Positions 35,265 to 45,666 of a DNA stretch of 64,000 nt are shown here, one piece after another. The notes below the pieces were generated by a model. It was given only the letters and a program-made list of their open reading frames with translations, was not told the DNA's origin and ran no database searches. The position numbers were made by a program, and so were the translations under genes. Location of the stretch: contig NZ_MJGC01000099.1 of assembly GCF_001746915.1 (NCBI RefSeq), forward strand, positions 1-64,000. The letters run 5' to 3'. Source of the DNA: Desertifilum tharense IPPAS B-1220. Its GTDB lineage: Bacteria; Cyanobacteriota; Cyanobacteriia; Cyanobacteriales; Desertifilaceae. Position 1 is the first letter of the stretch; the number at the start of each line of letters is the position of its first letter.

Positions 35265-36230
35265 ATGACATCCACAGTTTCCAGTCCCTCCCGTACCATT
35301 CGCATTGGTTCTCGCAAAAGTCAACTAGCCCTCGTGCAAACCCACTGGGTACAAGAACAACTGCAAAAACACTACCCCAACCGCACCTTTGAAGTGCATA
35401 CCATGAGTACCCAAGGGGACAATATCCTTGATGTTGCCCTCTCCAAAATTGGCGACAAAGGACTCTTCACCAAAGAACTGGAACTGGGGATGCTGCACAA
35501 CCAGGTTGACTTTGCCGTACATTCCCTCAAAGACCTCCCCACCAACCTTCCCGAAGGCTTAGTTTTAGGATGCGTCACCGAACGGGAAAACCCCGCCGAT
35601 GCCCTAGTGGTTCACGAAAAGCATAAAGATAAACAACTCGCCACCCTGCCCCCCGGAACCGTTGTCGGCACCTCCTCTCTGCGGCGACTTGCCCAACTGC
35701 GCCACCATTATCCCCACTTAGAATTTAAAGATATTCGCGGCAACCTCAACACCCGACTCGCTAAACTGGATGCAGGCGAATACGATGCCCTGATTTTAGC
35801 GGTTGCCGGATTGCAACGCCTGGGCATGGCCGAACGCATCCACCAAGCGATCCCCTCAGATGTCTCTCTTCACGCCGTCGGACAAGGCGCATTAGGGATT
35901 GAATGTCGAGCTGAAGATGCCGAAGTGCTAGAACTCCTCAAAGCCTTAGAACACAAACCCACTGCCCAACGCTGCTATGCCGAACGCGCCTTTCTGCGCG
36001 AACTCGAAGGCGGCTGTCAGGTTCCCATCGGCGTCCAAACCGTCATTGAAGGCGAAACCCTCACCTTAACCGGAATGGTAGCGAGCTTAGATGGCCAACG
36101 TCTGATTAAAGATACTACGAGCGGTGCAGCAACTCAAGCTGAAGAACTGGGTATTGAATTGGCGAATAAACTCAAAGATCAAGGCGCGCAAGCGATCCTG
36201 AACGAAATTTTTGCCGAAATTCAACGCTAA
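35265..36230 (+). CDS. hemC: Porphobilinogen deaminase (hydroxymethylbilane synthase)
   Basis: 321 residues. The N-terminal IRIGSRKSQLAL, catalytic loop VHSLKDLPT, TSSLRRLAQLR phosphate/substrate arginines and the dipyrromethane cofactor Cys251 in EGGCQVPIG are all present. It polymerises four porphobilinogens to hydroxymethylbilane for heme and chlorophyll. Followed by a HIP1-based terminator. Confidence 0.97.
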   Translation: MTSTVSSPSRTIRIGSRKSQLALVQTHWVQEQLQKHYPNRTFEVHTMSTQGDNILDVALSKIGDKGLFTKELELGMLHNQVDFAVHSLKDLPTNLPEGLVLGCVTERENPADALVVHEKHKDKQLATLPPGTVVGTSSLRRLAQLRHHYPHLEFKDIRGNLNTRLAKLDAGEYDALILAVAGLQRLGMAERIHQAIPSDVSLHAVGQGALGIECRAEDAEVLELLKALEHKPTAQRCYAERAFLRELEGGCQVPIGVQTVIEGETLTLTGMVASLDGQRLIKDTTSGAATQAEELGIELANKLKDQGAQAILNEIFAEIQR

Positions 36231-36257
36231 ACGCTGATTCCTACTGGCCTCTTTTTG

Positions 36258-36280
36258 AACCCGCGATCGCGGGTTTTATT
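36258..36280 (+). terminator. Terminator after hemC built on a HIP1 octamer
   Basis: AACCCGC-GATC-GCGGGTT (36258-36275), then TTATT. The GCGATCGC octamer (36263-36270) forms the loop and upper stem. Confidence 0.8.
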
Positions 36281-36355
36281 GATTTAAAGGATAAAACTTT
36301 TGTAATGTGCAGGAGATGAAAGACAATTGACGAAGAGACTGGATATTAGGATTGC

Positions 36356-37774
36356 ATGAAAATATTATTTGTTGCAGCCGAAGCTGCACCCATTGCAAAA
36401 GTTGGCGGTATGGGTGATGTCGTGGGTGCATTGCCTAAAGTTTTGCGGAAGATGGGTCATGACGTTCGCATCTTCATGCCGTACTATGGCTTTTTACCCG
36501 ATAAAATGGATGTCCCGGCCGAGCCTATTTGGTGGGGAGATGCCATGTTTGAACGCTTCGCGGTGTACGAAGCCACCCTACCGGGAACCGATGTCCCTCT
36601 ATACTTGTTTGGTCATCTCTCTTTTTCCGGTCGCAATATTTATGGGGGGAGTGACGAAGACTGGCGGTTTACCCTATTTGCCAATGGTGCAGCCGAGTTT
36701 GCTTGGAACTACTGGAAACCGGATGTTATCCATTGTCATGACTGGCATACAGGGATGATTCCCGTTTGGATGCACCAGTCGCCAGATATTAGCACGGTAT
36801 TTACAATTCACAACCTTGCCTATCAAGGTCCTTGGCGCTGGCGCTTAGAGAAAATGACTTGGTGTCCTTGGTATATGCAAGGTCACAATACAATGGCGGC
36901 AGCCGTGCAGTATGCCGATAAGGTGACAACCGTCTCTCCCACCTATGCCGAGCAAATTAAAACGGCAGAATATGGAGAAGAACTAGAAGGCTTGCTCTCG
37001 TTTATTAGCGGTCGAACGGTTGGGATTATTAACGGGATCGATACGGAGAGTTATAATCCGGCAACGGATAAGTATATCCCTCAGCAGTTTAGCTCTAAGC
37101 AAACTAGCGATCGCATTAAGAATAAAGTCGCCCTGCAAGAAGAAGTTGGTCTAGAAGTCAACCGCAATATTTTCTTAGTGGGGATGGTGACGCGGTTGGT
37201 AGAGCAAAAAGGGATTGACTTGACGATGCAAGTCCTCGATCGCTTTTTGGCCTATACCGATTCTCAGTTTATTTTATTGGGAACAGGCGATCGCCATTAC
37301 GAAACCCAAATGTGGCAGCTAGCCTCTCGCTACCGGGGACGAATGTCGGTGCAACTGCTGTACAATGATGCCCTATCTCGCCGAATTTATGCGGGTTGCG
37401 ATGCGTTCTTAATGCCTTCGCGCTTTGAACCCTGCGGCATTAGTCAAATGCTGGCGATGCGCTATGGTTGCGTTCCCATTGTCCGACGCACGGGCGGTTT
37501 AGTCGATACGGTATCGCACAACGATCCAAGCAAGCAATTGGGAACGGGTTATTGTTTTGACCGCTACGAAGCCTTAGACTTGTACACCTGCATGGTGAGA
37601 GCCTCTGAAGCGTTCCGCTTTAAGTCTGATTGGCAAAACCTGCAACAACGGGGAATGCAACAAGACTTTAGCTGGGAATTAAGCGCCAAAGAATACATCA
37701 AAGTCTATCGCGAAATTAAAGGTCTACCCCCAGAAGAACCCCAATCTTCTGAAGAACTGGCAAGCGTTTCTTAA
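36356..37774 (+). CDS. glgA: Glycogen synthase (ADP-glucose type)
   Basis: 472 residues, GT5. The N-terminal KVGGMGDVVGALPK is the ADP-glucose-binding KxGG motif; the C-terminal PSRFEPCGISQMLAMRYG carries the catalytic E-x7 region, followed by RRTGGLVDTV. It elongates alpha-1,4-glucan from ADP-glucose. The N-terminal catalytic half of about 250 residues is intact. Confidence 0.96.
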   Translation: MKILFVAAEAAPIAKVGGMGDVVGALPKVLRKMGHDVRIFMPYYGFLPDKMDVPAEPIWWGDAMFERFAVYEATLPGTDVPLYLFGHLSFSGRNIYGGSDEDWRFTLFANGAAEFAWNYWKPDVIHCHDWHTGMIPVWMHQSPDISTVFTIHNLAYQGPWRWRLEKMTWCPWYMQGHNTMAAAVQYADKVTTVSPTYAEQIKTAEYGEELEGLLSFISGRTVGIINGIDTESYNPATDKYIPQQFSSKQTSDRIKNKVALQEEVGLEVNRNIFLVGMVTRLVEQKGIDLTMQVLDRFLAYTDSQFILLGTGDRHYETQMWQLASRYRGRMSVQLLYNDALSRRIYAGCDAFLMPSRFEPCGISQMLAMRYGCVPIVRRTGGLVDTVSHNDPSKQLGTGYCFDRYEALDLYTCMVRASEAFRFKSDWQNLQQRGMQQDFSWELSAKEYIKVYREIKGLPPEEPQSSEELASVS

Positions 37775-37828
37775 TCGTTAGCGATTGTTTTTTAAGGTGG
37801 GTTTAGCTGAACGGTTCGGCTAAACCCA
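37773..37828 (+). terminator. Terminator and second long hairpin after glgA
   Basis: AATCG-TTAG-CGATT followed by GTTTTTT (37773-37793), overlapping the glgA stop codon. Next is TGGGTTTAGC (37798-37807) with GCTAAACCCA (37819-37828), an inner GAAC/GTTC pairing extending it. Confidence 0.8.
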
Positions 37829-37851
37829 TTGTGCTTTAAATGACGCGTGCC

Positions 37852-37920
37852 AGAAACCGGGTTTCTTGCCAATTGTTCAAGCTGAAACCCTTTATTTTTC
37901 GTCGAGAAACCCGGTTTCTC
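37852..37920. repeat. Pair of GAAACCGGGTTTC palindromes
   Basis: AGAAACCGGGTTTCTTG (37852-37868) and GAGAAACCCGGTTTCTC (37904-37920), two near-palindromes 50 nt apart, a dispersed REP-like element of a kind common in filamentous cyanobacteria. Confidence 0.65.
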
Positions 37921-37997
37921 AGGTCTTATGTAGAGCATCAAACCGCCGTTCAAGTTGGTTTTCCCGCCAAGGTTGCTGTTTGATTCGGCTCTTGTGC

Positions 37998-38882
37998 TTA
38001 GTATTTCTGGGCGTTTTGAATGGCTTGAATATATAACCCCGGATCTTCAGCAACCCACCCCAACGGGGAATTGTAGCGGACTTCAAAATGTAAGTGAGGT
38101 TCTGATAAGGCGCGAGTTCCCGTGGTTCCCACTGTACCCAAGCGATCGCCCTGTTGTACCTGTTGCCCTACTGTCACCGAGAGGGTGTCTAAATGAGCAT
38201 AACGGGATTGACGACCCCCAGCATGATTAATCACCACCAGATTGCCATAGGCCCCGCGATCGCCCGCAAACGCCACCGTCCCTTCACCGACGGCTAAAAC
38301 GGGCGTTCCGGTTGCGGCTTGTAACGCCACACCGCTATTAAACGAAACCTGAGAATTCAAGGGGTTGACTTGCCAACCATAACCCCGTGCTACTTCTACC
38401 ACCTGGGGTAAAGGATAGCCTGATAGCTGGGTTAGCACTTGGGGGGCCGGACGACCTGGAGACCAATTCACCCCCGGTACAAAGGCAACCCTCAGATTCG
38501 TTTGACAGCCATTCACCTCAAAAAGCACATCAGGACGCACATTATAGGCTTCAGCAATCTCTGGTAACGTTTGTCCTGCCGGGACTTGAACCCGGATGCC
38601 ATTATAAGGGGGAATTTCCAACTCTGTCCCAACCGGAGCCGTTCCCCCCTGCAAAACAGGATTCATTCCCATCAGGGTTGCTGGCATCAGGTTATATTTC
38701 TCAGCAATGCTCTCAATGGTTTCTCCCGCAGCCACCCGATGGCGGGTAAGGCGAGAGAGGGCGGGTTGTTGCGGACAGGTCGCGTTTTCTGAGGGTTGAG
38801 CGATCGCACTTAAGGACGGTACCAGACTTCCCAATAGCGCGATCGCACCCATTAGCCAGTGGATTTTGATCGTGACTAGCAT
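37998..38882 (-). CDS. LysM and M23 family peptidoglycan peptidase
   Basis: 294 residues. Signal peptide (about 1-29). Two LysM-type segments follow, HRVAAGETIESIAEKYNLMP (about 48-90) and VQVPAGQTLPEIAEAYNVRP (about 93-135). The M23/LytM domain (about 185-290) has GDRGAYGNLVVINHAGG, the RYAHL motif and the PHLHFEV zinc-ligand HxH. It is a periplasmic endopeptidase or a NlpD-like activator. The zinc ligands seen favour catalytic activity. It is 10 nt downstream of the ABC-F gene and on the same strand. Confidence 0.9.
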   Translation of the reverse strand: MLVTIKIHWLMGAIALLGSLVPSLSAIAQPSENATCPQQPALSRLTRHRVAAGETIESIAEKYNLMPATLMGMNPVLQGGTAPVGTELEIPPYNGIRVQVPAGQTLPEIAEAYNVRPDVLFEVNGCQTNLRVAFVPGVNWSPGRPAPQVLTQLSGYPLPQVVEVARGYGWQVNPLNSQVSFNSGVALQAATGTPVLAVGEGTVAFAGDRGAYGNLVVINHAGGRQSRYAHLDTLSVTVGQQVQQGDRLGTVGTTGTRALSEPHLHFEVRYNSPLGWVAEDPGLYIQAIQNAQKY

Positions 38883-38892
38883 TTGACAACAA

Positions 38893-40620
38893 TTAACCTT
38901 TGGCTTTTGATTTACCTTCTTTTCGCAGTTTCTCTTTTTCTTTTTGTTTAGCGCGTTTGGCTTCCGCTTTAGCTGCTTTATCAGCCGCGATCGCAGCCAG
39001 TTTCACCTCTTCTTTCTCCTCTTCGAGTTTATCGAGATAGTAGGGGTAGCCGCCCAGGTAAACGCGGAACTCGCCATCTCGAATTTCTACAATTTTGTTG
39101 GCCACTTGAGAGATAAAGTAGCGGTCGTGAGAAACGAGAATTGCAGTTCCATCATAGTGCTGTAGCGCCTCCTCTAACATCTCTTTGGCTGGAATATCCA
39201 AGTGATTAGTCGGTTCATCCAGAATCAGCAAATTCGCAGGCTGTAAGAGCATTTTAGCCAGAGCCAGTCGCGCTTTTTCTCCACCGCTGAGAGCCTTAAC
39301 TTGCTTAAACACCGTATCGCCGCTAAACAAAAATCGACCTAAAAGCGTGCGGACTTCTTCATTTTTCCAGTCGGGAACCTCATCATGAATGGTCTGCATG
39401 ACCGTCTTTTCTAAATCCAGCGCTTCGGCTTGGTTTTGTTCAAAATAACTCGCAATGACATTGTGTTTCCCTAGTTCGACGGTTCCTTCTGTGGGTTGTT
39501 CCATGCCCATCATCAGGCGCAGGAGGGTAGATTTGCCGGAACCATTGGGGCCGAGAAAGGCAATGCGATCGCCTCTTTCAATCAGCAACTCTCCCCCTAA
39601 AAACAGAATCTTCTCATCATAGGTATGGGTCAAATCCTTAATAATCACCACTTCCCGACCGCTGCGAGGCGCGGGGAGAAAGCGGAAATGCAGGCTTCTT
39701 AAATCCCCTTCCGGTATTTCGATCCGCTCAATTTTCTCCAATTGCTTTTCTCGGCTTTTGGCTTGGGTGCTGCGGGTGGCGCTAGCCCGGAAGCGATCGA
39801 CAAACACCTGCTGGCGTTCGAGTTCCTTCTGTTGGCGTTCGTAGGCGGTCATTTGGGCTTCCCGGTTTTCCGCCTTCTGTTGTAGGTAAGCCGAGTAATT
39901 GCCGAGATAGGTGGTGGATATGCCGCGTTCAGTTTCAACAATTTGCGTGCAGAGGCGGTCTAAAAATTCCCGGTCATGTGACACAATCACCATTGGGATA
40001 GTTAAACTCTTAAGATAGTTCTCTAACCATTCAATGGTTTCTAGGTCGAGGTGGTTGGTGGGTTCGTCTAGCAGCAACAGATCCGGCGACTGAAGCAGGA
40101 TTTTCCCAAGCTGCATCCGCATTTGCCAGCCACCGCTAAAAGCGCTCACCAGGCGATCGCTATCTTCTCGATCGAATCCCATTTCTGGTAACATCTTCTC
40201 AATTTGAGCCTCTAGGCCGTAACCATCCAAGGCTTCAAACTGACGTTGGAACTTATCAAGCTGATGAATCAGACGATCGAGTTCCTCTGGGCTAGCCGAC
40301 TCCATCTGTCGCTGCACCCGCATCAGTTCGTGCTGAACATGGTTGGCTTGTTGAAAAACTTTCCAGAACTCCTCACGCACTGTACAACCCGGATCGACAT
40401 CAAACTCTTGAGTCAAGTAAGCAATGTGCAAACTCGCAGGTCGAATCATCTCGCCACTGGTGGGTTCCTCTTCACCTGCGATGATTTTCAGTTGGGTCGA
40501 TTTTCCGGCCCCATTGACCCCCACCAAACCGACGCGATCGCCCGGTTTGACTTCCCAGTTAATATCTTTTAGGACTTCACCCGTTGAGTATGTTTTACTG
40601 ATGTGTTCGAGTCGCAGCAT
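38893..40620 (-). CDS. ABC-F family ATPase
   Basis: 575 residues from the ATG at 40620 (MLRLEHISKTYSTGEVL), with GGAG 7 nt upstream; the frame stays open 84 codons further, but that extension is unlike the family. Two ABC cassettes: Walker A GVNGAGKST and GPNGSGKST; signature sequences SGGWQM and SGGEKAR; Walker B LLLLDEPTNHLD and LLILDEPTNHLD. They are joined by the ~80-residue charged P-site tRNA-interaction motif (RQQKELERQQVFVDRFRASA). A Lys-rich C-terminal tail follows. ABC-F proteins act on the ribosome rather than in transport. Which member (EttA, Uup, YdiF-like) is not decided. Confidence 0.93.
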   Translation of the reverse strand: MLRLEHISKTYSTGEVLKDINWEVKPGDRVGLVGVNGAGKSTQLKIIAGEEEPTSGEMIRPASLHIAYLTQEFDVDPGCTVREEFWKVFQQANHVQHELMRVQRQMESASPEELDRLIHQLDKFQRQFEALDGYGLEAQIEKMLPEMGFDREDSDRLVSAFSGGWQMRMQLGKILLQSPDLLLLDEPTNHLDLETIEWLENYLKSLTIPMVIVSHDREFLDRLCTQIVETERGISTTYLGNYSAYLQQKAENREAQMTAYERQQKELERQQVFVDRFRASATRSTQAKSREKQLEKIERIEIPEGDLRSLHFRFLPAPRSGREVVIIKDLTHTYDEKILFLGGELLIERGDRIAFLGPNGSGKSTLLRLMMGMEQPTEGTVELGKHNVIASYFEQNQAEALDLEKTVMQTIHDEVPDWKNEEVRTLLGRFLFSGDTVFKQVKALSGGEKARLALAKMLLQPANLLILDEPTNHLDIPAKEMLEEALQHYDGTAILVSHDRYFISQVANKIVEIRDGEFRVYLGGYPYYLDKLEEEKEEVKLAAIAADKAAKAEAKRAKQKEKEKLRKEGKSKAKG

Positions 40621-41216
40621 GAGGTTCTCCAATTGCTTTGCTGAGGTGAGAATACCAGGCGGTACAGTTGCGCCAGCGAACCGCCAGCCAACGGTCGCCA
40701 TCGGTTTACTCGCCAGTCTAAAAGAGCAATTCCCGGAGAGATTTAAGAGCGAGTTTCGCACCGAGTTTGACTCGGAGACATCGGATCGCTCCGCGAATGC
40801 TATAGCCTGCGGTAATAGATCTGCGGGCATGGCTTCGTCAAGGTTTTGCCAACGCAAATTGCCCCTCGCCATTGCCCGAATCTGGAGCGCTAGTTTCCAG
40901 TTCGTTGCAATAAATCTTAATTATAAAGCGTGGGTTCCTCACCCTGTTGCGATTTTGGCAGAGTCCTAGAGCAAATCGCTCAATCTCTCAAAACCTCAAC
41001 TGGAATTCGGTAGTCTTACGAAGTTTTTGACGAACTGGGTGCCTTTTACAACAGGGTCAATGTAAACTAATGTAACGAATATCCGAAATTAATGCTTCGA
41101 TCTTTGAAGCGTTAGATTTGGGTTCGTGACTCGACTTGACCTAGGTTAATGTAACTTTTCGGTTAATTCTCAACTGTCCTGACGCGCCTCAAACTGATTT
41201 AATCAGGAGCTTACCT
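40621..41216. other. Divergent intergenic region with a perfect HLR1 site
   Basis: 596 bp between ABC-F (-) and the 82-residue gene (+). The part nearest ABC-F is open on both strands but has no ribosome site or family similarity. The HLR1 site lies at 41059-41076, and a second AATGTAAC octamer is at 41148-41155. Confidence 0.6.
41059..41076 (-). promoter_or_regulatory. Perfect HLR1 (RpaB) motif
   Basis: Read on the minus strand: GTTACATT-AG-TTTACATT, both octamers matching (G/T)TTACA(A/T)(A/T) with the 2-nt spacer. It lies 141 nt upstream of the 82-residue gene. A third octamer AATGTAAC is at 41148-41155. RpaB represses or activates light-regulated genes through this element (established). 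Confidence 0.6.
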
Positions 41217-41465
41217 ATGATCAAAATTTGTTTGTACCTTAAAGAAGATCCTGATAGCAGGTCAACGAAAAAAATCTTAGAATGCAGTAGAGTTCCCGCA
41301 ATGGGTGAATTTATTGATTTTGAATATAACCTCTATAGAGTGTTTTTAGTCTGCCATCAACCCTACAATAGCGGCTATGAGGCATCCGTTGCGGCCCTAA
41401 AAACCAGTTGGGATTCTTGCGAAAGTTTACTGCACAGCCAAGAAAAAACTTGCCAGACTCATTAA
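41217..41465 (+). CDS. Small cysteine-containing hypothetical protein
   Basis: 82 residues from an ATG with CAGGAG upstream. Begins MIKICLYLKEDPDSRSTKKI and contains four further cysteines. No membrane segment; mixed alpha/beta. No family recognised. Flanked by a perfect HLR1 motif and a strong terminator, so it is a single-gene light-responsive unit if the motif works. Confidence 0.7.
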   Translation: MIKICLYLKEDPDSRSTKKILECSRVPAMGEFIDFEYNLYRVFLVCHQPYNSGYEASVAALKTSWDSCESLLHSQEKTCQTH

Positions 41466-41507
41466 ATTAACGCTTTGGTGATTTACCTAATCCAATAAAT
41501 TCGATTC

Positions 41508-41535
41508 CCCCTAGTTCTAAAACTAGGGGTTTTTT
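41508..41535 (+). terminator. Terminator after the 82-residue gene
   Basis: CCCCTAGTT-CTAA-AACTAGGGG (41508-41529) followed by TTTTTT. Confidence 0.92.
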
Positions 41536-41703
41536 GTCCTTTTGAAAAGCTCAAACTTCCAAGATTCAACCGATGAGAAACCGCAGCGAATCGTCCGGCT
41601 TGCTGAGTGCGTAACCGTACATCAACCCGCATTCGCTGAAATTGCGCGTTAAGCTAGTAAGTTATCGAGGTGCCAATATTTAAACTTTATAAATACTCCC
41701 CCT

Positions 41704-42879
41704 ATGCTCGCTCGCATCAAAGATATCGCTGCTGAATTAGCCCCCCGCCTGATTGAAATTCGCCGTCACATTCATGCCCACCCCGAACTGAGCGGCCAAG
41801 AGTACCAAACGGCCGCCTATGTTGCCGGGGTTCTCTCCTCGGTGGGTTTGCACGTTGAAGAGGCGGTTGGCAAAACTGGGGTGATTGGCGAGCTAAAAAG
41901 TAGCGGTAGCGATCGCCGTCTCCTCGCCATCCGTACCGATATGGACGCTTTGCCCATCACAGAGCAAGCCGTTTTGGATTTTGCCTCGCGCCAAACCGGA
42001 ATTATGCACGCTTGCGGCCATGACGTACACACTACAGTCGGTCTGGGAACGGCAATGGTTTTATCCCAATTGAGGGAGGCTTTACCGGGCACCGTACGCT
42101 TTTTGTTTCAACCGGCTGAGGAAATTGCTCAAGGTGCAAGCTGGATGGTGCAAGATGCGGCAATGGAAAATGTTAATGCGATTTTAGGGGTTCATGTGTT
42201 CCCCTCCATTCCCGCCGGAAGTATTGGCGTCCGCTACGGGGCGCTAACGGCCGCCGCCGATGAGCTAGAGATTGCGATTTTAGGGGAATCGGGTCATGGC
42301 GCTCGACCCCATGAAGCGATTGATGCCATTTGGATCGCCGCCCAGGTGATTACGAGCTTGCAACAGGCGATTAGCCGCACCCAGAATCCCTTGCGTCCGG
42401 TGGTATTAACGATCGGTCAGATTACGGGAGGACGCGCTTCTAATGTAATTGCCGATCGCGTTCGCTTGGTGGGCACGGTGCGATCGCTCCATCCCGAAAC
42501 TAGTGCTAATTTGCCCAGTTGGATTGAGAAGATTGTGGCGAATGTTTGCCAAACCTACGGCGCTCGCTACGAGCTGAACTATCGGCGAGGCGTTCCTTCG
42601 GTGCAAAATGACCCGCAATTGACTCAACTGGTGGAGGAAGCGGCGCGAGAGGCCTGGGGGAGCGATCGCGTTCAGATTCTCCCGGAACCTTCTTTAGGCG
42701 CAGAAGATTTTTCTCTGTTTCTCGAACACGCACCCGGTACGATGTTCCGGCTAGGGGTGGGATATCCAAACCGAGTGAATCATCCCCTGCATCACCCCCT
42801 CTTTGAAGTCGATGAGTCCGCGATTGTCATTGGAGTGGTGACGCTGGCGTATTCCGCCTATAAATATTGGTTGAGCTGA
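41704..42879 (+). CDS. M20 family amidohydrolase (N-acyl amino acid hydrolase type)
   Basis: 391 residues. Metal ligands in HAHPELSGQE, RTDMDALPI, ACGHDVHTT and the acidic PAEEIAQGASWMV, with a late LGAEDFSLF and HHPLFEVDE, the order seen in M20D aminoacylases/carboxypeptidases. Dimerisation domain about 185-295 (GESGHGARPHEAIDAI). It hydrolyses N-acyl or similar amide bonds of amino acids; substrate not predicted. Cytosolic, no signal peptide. Confidence 0.93.
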   Translation: MLARIKDIAAELAPRLIEIRRHIHAHPELSGQEYQTAAYVAGVLSSVGLHVEEAVGKTGVIGELKSSGSDRRLLAIRTDMDALPITEQAVLDFASRQTGIMHACGHDVHTTVGLGTAMVLSQLREALPGTVRFLFQPAEEIAQGASWMVQDAAMENVNAILGVHVFPSIPAGSIGVRYGALTAAADELEIAILGESGHGARPHEAIDAIWIAAQVITSLQQAISRTQNPLRPVVLTIGQITGGRASNVIADRVRLVGTVRSLHPETSANLPSWIEKIVANVCQTYGARYELNYRRGVPSVQNDPQLTQLVEEAAREAWGSDRVQILPEPSLGAEDFSLFLEHAPGTMFRLGVGYPNRVNHPLHHPLFEVDESAIVIGVVTLAYSAYKYWLS

Positions 42880-43065
42880 GGGCGAAGGTTTCTTTCTCTA
42901 GGGGGATGGAATTAGCGCGTGTTTATTCGTACAATTTCCTCCAACAAGAGCGCGATCGCATTGAGCTTTGACTGAACCCAATTTAAGGGGTTCAGTTGTT
43001 CTCGCCAAAATAATCATTGTTTTCAATTACGATTACCCTTTTGGAAATTTAAGATATAGGTACTT

Positions 43066-44276
<1,211 letters not shown>

Positions 44277-45059
44277 TTGACTAAACCTTTGACCCATTTA
44301 ATCAACCCCACTCACAACCTGCAAGCAATTTTGGCGTCTAATCGATTAGATCCAAGCTGTTTACCCACGATTTTGGGGTCAAGCAAGGCAGATTGTTGGG
44401 TTTGCCCGAACGAGTTGGAGTTGGTGAAGGGTCTGCGCGATCGCGCTGTTGATGTATTACTGTTGGATGTAGAACTGCTGCATAAACAAACTCAATCCCT
44501 GTGTTGGCGCGTGCAGAACCTCTACCCCGACTTAAAAATTGTTCTTGTAGGGACTCAGGCTAGCGAATTGGCTAACCACAACTGGGTGTATGAATTCCCA
44601 GAGGTTTCAGTGATTTGCTTATCCCCTCACTCTGAGTTATCGCACCTTCCATCCGAGTTTCCTATGTCGCCCGATCCAAACTCTGAGACTTCTTTCTCTC
44701 CTGCCTCTGGGGGATCTTATACAGACTTTGTTGTCGGTGCTGCAATTTTTGACTTGAACGGTTTGCCCAGAGAATATTTAATTGCAGAGGAAATCAATAA
44801 CATGAGTTGGGTGCAGACCATTTTCCAAGCCTTGGGTCTGCGATCGCTCTTGATGTCTTCTCTGCAACTCGAAGGCTTTCACCATGCTACTATCCACTCT
44901 AAAGGGTATAGTGCCGTAATTGTCAAGCAAAAAAGTCAATACACCGCCTTGCTAGTGCGCGTCAAAGAACGGAACCTGATGACAGAAGCCTTTGTAAACT
45001 GGGCGCAAAACTTCGATCCAGAACTTTTAAAAGTCAACCCTCTGTTTCGCCTAGCCTAG
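44277..45059 (+). CDS. Pseudo-receiver plus roadblock-like two-domain protein
   Basis: 260 residues from a TTG with a strong AAGGAGA 7 nt upstream. Residues 10-110 have a response-regulator-like alternation, with VDVLLLDVELL placing Asp64 at the phosphoacceptor-like strand end, but the acidic pair expected at the N-terminus is absent. A Ser/Pro-rich linker (about 118-148) follows, then a beta-rich domain (about 150-240; VVGAAIFDLNGLPREYL) that resembles roadblock/LC7. Domain calls are by pattern only. Possible signalling or motility role, not proven. Confidence 0.6.
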   Translation: MTKPLTHLINPTHNLQAILASNRLDPSCLPTILGSSKADCWVCPNELELVKGLRDRAVDVLLLDVELLHKQTQSLCWRVQNLYPDLKIVLVGTQASELANHNWVYEFPEVSVICLSPHSELSHLPSEFPMSPDPNSETSFSPASGGSYTDFVVGAAIFDLNGLPREYLIAEEINNMSWVQTIFQALGLRSLLMSSLQLEGFHHATIHSKGYSAVIVKQKSQYTALLVRVKERNLMTEAFVNWAQNFDPELLKVNPLFRLA

Positions 45060-45209
45060 AATCCAAAAAGGGAGAGATTCTGATGAACCTCTCCCCAAAG
45101 CGGATTTTTATACTAGCTGAACCATTTTTTAAAAACGATATTCTCAACGAATCAAAATTTAAATCCAAATGGGAGGGAATTTAATGGAAACCCTTCCCCC
45201 GCAAACAGT

Positions 45210-45548
45210 CTATGACTCTTCGCGACGATCGTTAGTTGGCGTATTCGGAGACGAATTGTAAAGCGCATCTAACTGTTCGCGAGCATCTTCCACCGTAATC
45301 GAGCGCATAATCAGCAAAGGCTCATTAATCACATTCCCCGTATCATCTAAAAACTCAGGATGAGGAACAGGACGGCGAGAGAGAACCGAACCATTCCCAT
45401 AAGCATTTTGACCCATTCCTGAGAAACCCGATGGTGCAGAGTAGCTGCGCGTTGATTCCAGCCCTAGAGTTAGCAAGCTGCGAATCAAATTGCCAACCGC
45501 TAAAATGGCGAGAACAGAAAATGCCAAAATATAGAGCAGGTGTAACAT
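45210..45548 (-). CDS. DUF2973 family membrane protein
   Basis: 112 residues from the ATG at 45548 (MLHLLYILAFSVLAILAVGN), with GGAGG 8 nt upstream. One N-terminal membrane segment (about 2-22), then a cytosolic part with the family blocks PVPHPEFLDDTGNVINEPLL and MRSITVEDAREQLDALYNSS. Cyanobacteria-specific, function unknown. Downstream partner of the DUF2605 gene on the same strand. Confidence 0.82.
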   Translation of the reverse strand: MLHLLYILAFSVLAILAVGNLIRSLLTLGLESTRSYSAPSGFSGMGQNAYGNGSVLSRRPVPHPEFLDDTGNVINEPLLIMRSITVEDAREQLDALYNSSPNTPTNDRREES

Positions 45549-45666
45549 AAAAGGTTCCTCCAAACCAGAGTGTTATTCACAAATATGAGCAACCCATAAA
45601 CCCAGGCAATAGACGCATCGCAACAGTTTTGACTCTGCATCATCTCGCCTTCAGGAGGGAAAGCGA

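Noticed and set aside
40621..40969. 84-codon extension of the ABC-F gene and a 181-codon frame on the opposite strand
   Set aside because: The ATG at 40620 has a good ribosome site and the family N-terminus; the other frame lies mainly over ABC-F coding DNA.
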